From the NCBI GenBank assembly GCA_965276765.1, contig OZ255627.1, positions 1,736,001 to 1,800,000 of the forward strand: DNA of 64,000 nt, given 5' to 3'. Position numbers and translations under genes: made by a program. This document shows positions 63,513 through 64,000 of the stretch, piece by piece. This stretch comes from G965276765 sp965276765 (lineage in GTDB: Bacteria > Actinomycetota > Acidimicrobiia > Acidimicrobiales > Palsa-688). A model generated the notes under the pieces. It saw only the letters and a program-made list of their open reading frames with translations. It was not told where the DNA came from and did not search any database. Position 1 is the first letter of the stretch. Each line of letters starts with the position of its first letter.

Positions 63513-64000
63513 TTAGGCCGGGGTCGCACCTTTGATCTGGCGGCCGGCTCGCACGTCTTGTGAGTACGCCGTGATGGCGTCGAAGGTGATCTGTGCGACG
63601 TTGGCGTATGTCTCGGGTGGATCATCGAGGGCTGACGCCGCGTAGCCGATGGCTGCATGCGCCATGCGGATCCGGCCGTCGAGCCACGGCCCCCCGCCGA
63701 AGCCTCCGAGCACCGGTATAGATACGGCACCGGCTACCTCCGGCCCGACGAGCGGCCCGGAGTTGGTGAAATCGAGAAGAGAGGCCCCGGCAGCTTCCAA
63801 GCGCATCGCCTCAGCAACGAGATCATCTTTCATCTCCGCTGGCACGTTCGCACCGGCAGCAGACATGTGTCGATAGTCGATGCCGTAACGCAACGCCGTC
63901 TGTGGCGTGATGCCGAACTGGGCGACAACCGGGATGCCGGCCTGGTCGATAAGGGTAACTGCGTCGAGGAAGTCGGATGCACCGTCAAGCTTGACGAGGT
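63513..64000 (-). CDS. PanB-like (PEP-mutase/ketopantoate hydroxymethyltransferase) protein, partial
   Basis: The 3' 162 codons of a gene that continues past the window end. LVKLDGASDFLDAVTLIDQA and GIPVVAQFGITPQ match the PanB metal/substrate blocks, and the later part reads MRYGIDYRHMSAAGANVPAE and VSIPVLGGFGGGPWLDGRIR. It belongs to the PEP-mutase/isocitrate-lyase TIM-barrel superfamily. In this setting a C-C lyase or hydroxymethyl transfer in aromatic catabolism is possible; true pantothenate synthesis is less likely. Confidence 0.65.
   Translation of the reverse strand, partial: LVKLDGASDFLDAVTLIDQAGIPVVAQFGITPQTALRYGIDYRHMSAAGANVPAEMKDDLVAEAMRLEAAGASLLDFTNSGPLVGPEVAGAVSIPVLGGFGGGPWLDGRIRMAHAAIGYAASALDDPPETYANVAQITFDAITAYSQDVRAGRQIKGATPA

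Overview
The window is high-GC DNA. It carries F420/LLM-type flavin oxidoreductases, a WhiB remnant, a DosR/DosS-like two-component pair, a MobF relaxase remnant and many 4-base ATGA/GTGA gene overlaps. Together these point to an actinobacterium (Actinomycetota); no 16S or other marker is present to place it further. All calls rest on reading the sequence and on remembered family features. No database search was run.

Region 1 (1-5060) is a nested transposon. A DDE-transposase insertion sequence with 25-bp perfect terminal inverted repeats (523-547 and 5029-5053) has been split by an IS21-family element (862-3620). The IS21 element carries istA, istB and a small zinc-ribbon gene, and is flanked by a 4-bp AAGA duplication. 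Removing it restores the host transposase in frame.

Region 2 (about 5060-25300) is an accessory gene graveyard. Small intact genes (DUF3072-like, Lys-rich, YtxH-like, ferritin-like, hemerythrin-like, HAD phosphatase, F420-dependent LLM oxidoreductase, Rho-N-like) sit among many broken ones. The broken ones include Hsp20, a conserved unknown family, a VOC protein, a MobF relaxase, a CrtI-like oxidoreductase, a glycosyltransferase, a sugar MFS transporter, MnhE, a zinc ribbon and WhiB. A second IS21-family element (19006-21501, 5-bp GGAGC duplication) sits in the last codons of the mnhE remnant. A tRNA-Gly-like 3' fragment (25221-25270) lies near the boundary with the intact region.

Region 3 (25380-36130) is intact. 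It holds an aldo/keto reductase divergent from a TetR regulator with a palindromic operator, then a hypoxia/energy island: membrane protein, phosphoketolase, universal stress protein, acetate kinase, PPOX-fold protein, GAF histidine kinase, LuxR response regulator and a DoxX protein. Two good matches to the DosR box lie upstream of the stress protein and of the PPOX gene.

Region 4 (36395-53380) contains a tightly overlapping catabolic operon (38615-52355). It encodes a NitT/TauT-type ABC importer, RraA-like aldolase, UbiD decarboxylase, GntR regulator, two metal amidohydrolases, an alpha/beta hydrolase, a three-subunit molybdenum hydroxylase and a UbiX prenyl-FMN synthase. A dienelactone-hydrolase-like enzyme and an LLM monooxygenase are divergent from it, and an orphan formylglycine-generating enzyme converges on its end. 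This is the best candidate for an undescribed pathway: uptake, Mo-dependent hydroxylation, prFMN decarboxylation and hydrolysis of an aromatic or heteroaromatic acid.

Region 5 (53676-64000) looks like the lower part of an aromatic pathway: PPOX protein, DUF3237 protein, VOC dioxygenase-like protein, alpha/beta hydrolases, a ferredoxin/ferredoxin-reductase pair, a 4,5-dihydroxyphthalate decarboxylase-like protein, a zinc alcohol dehydrogenase, LigK, LigJ, an RpiB-like isomerase and a PanB-like protein cut by the window edge. LigJ and LigK imply that 4-oxalomesaconate is processed to pyruvate and oxaloacetate, as in the protocatechuate 4,5-cleavage or gallate route.
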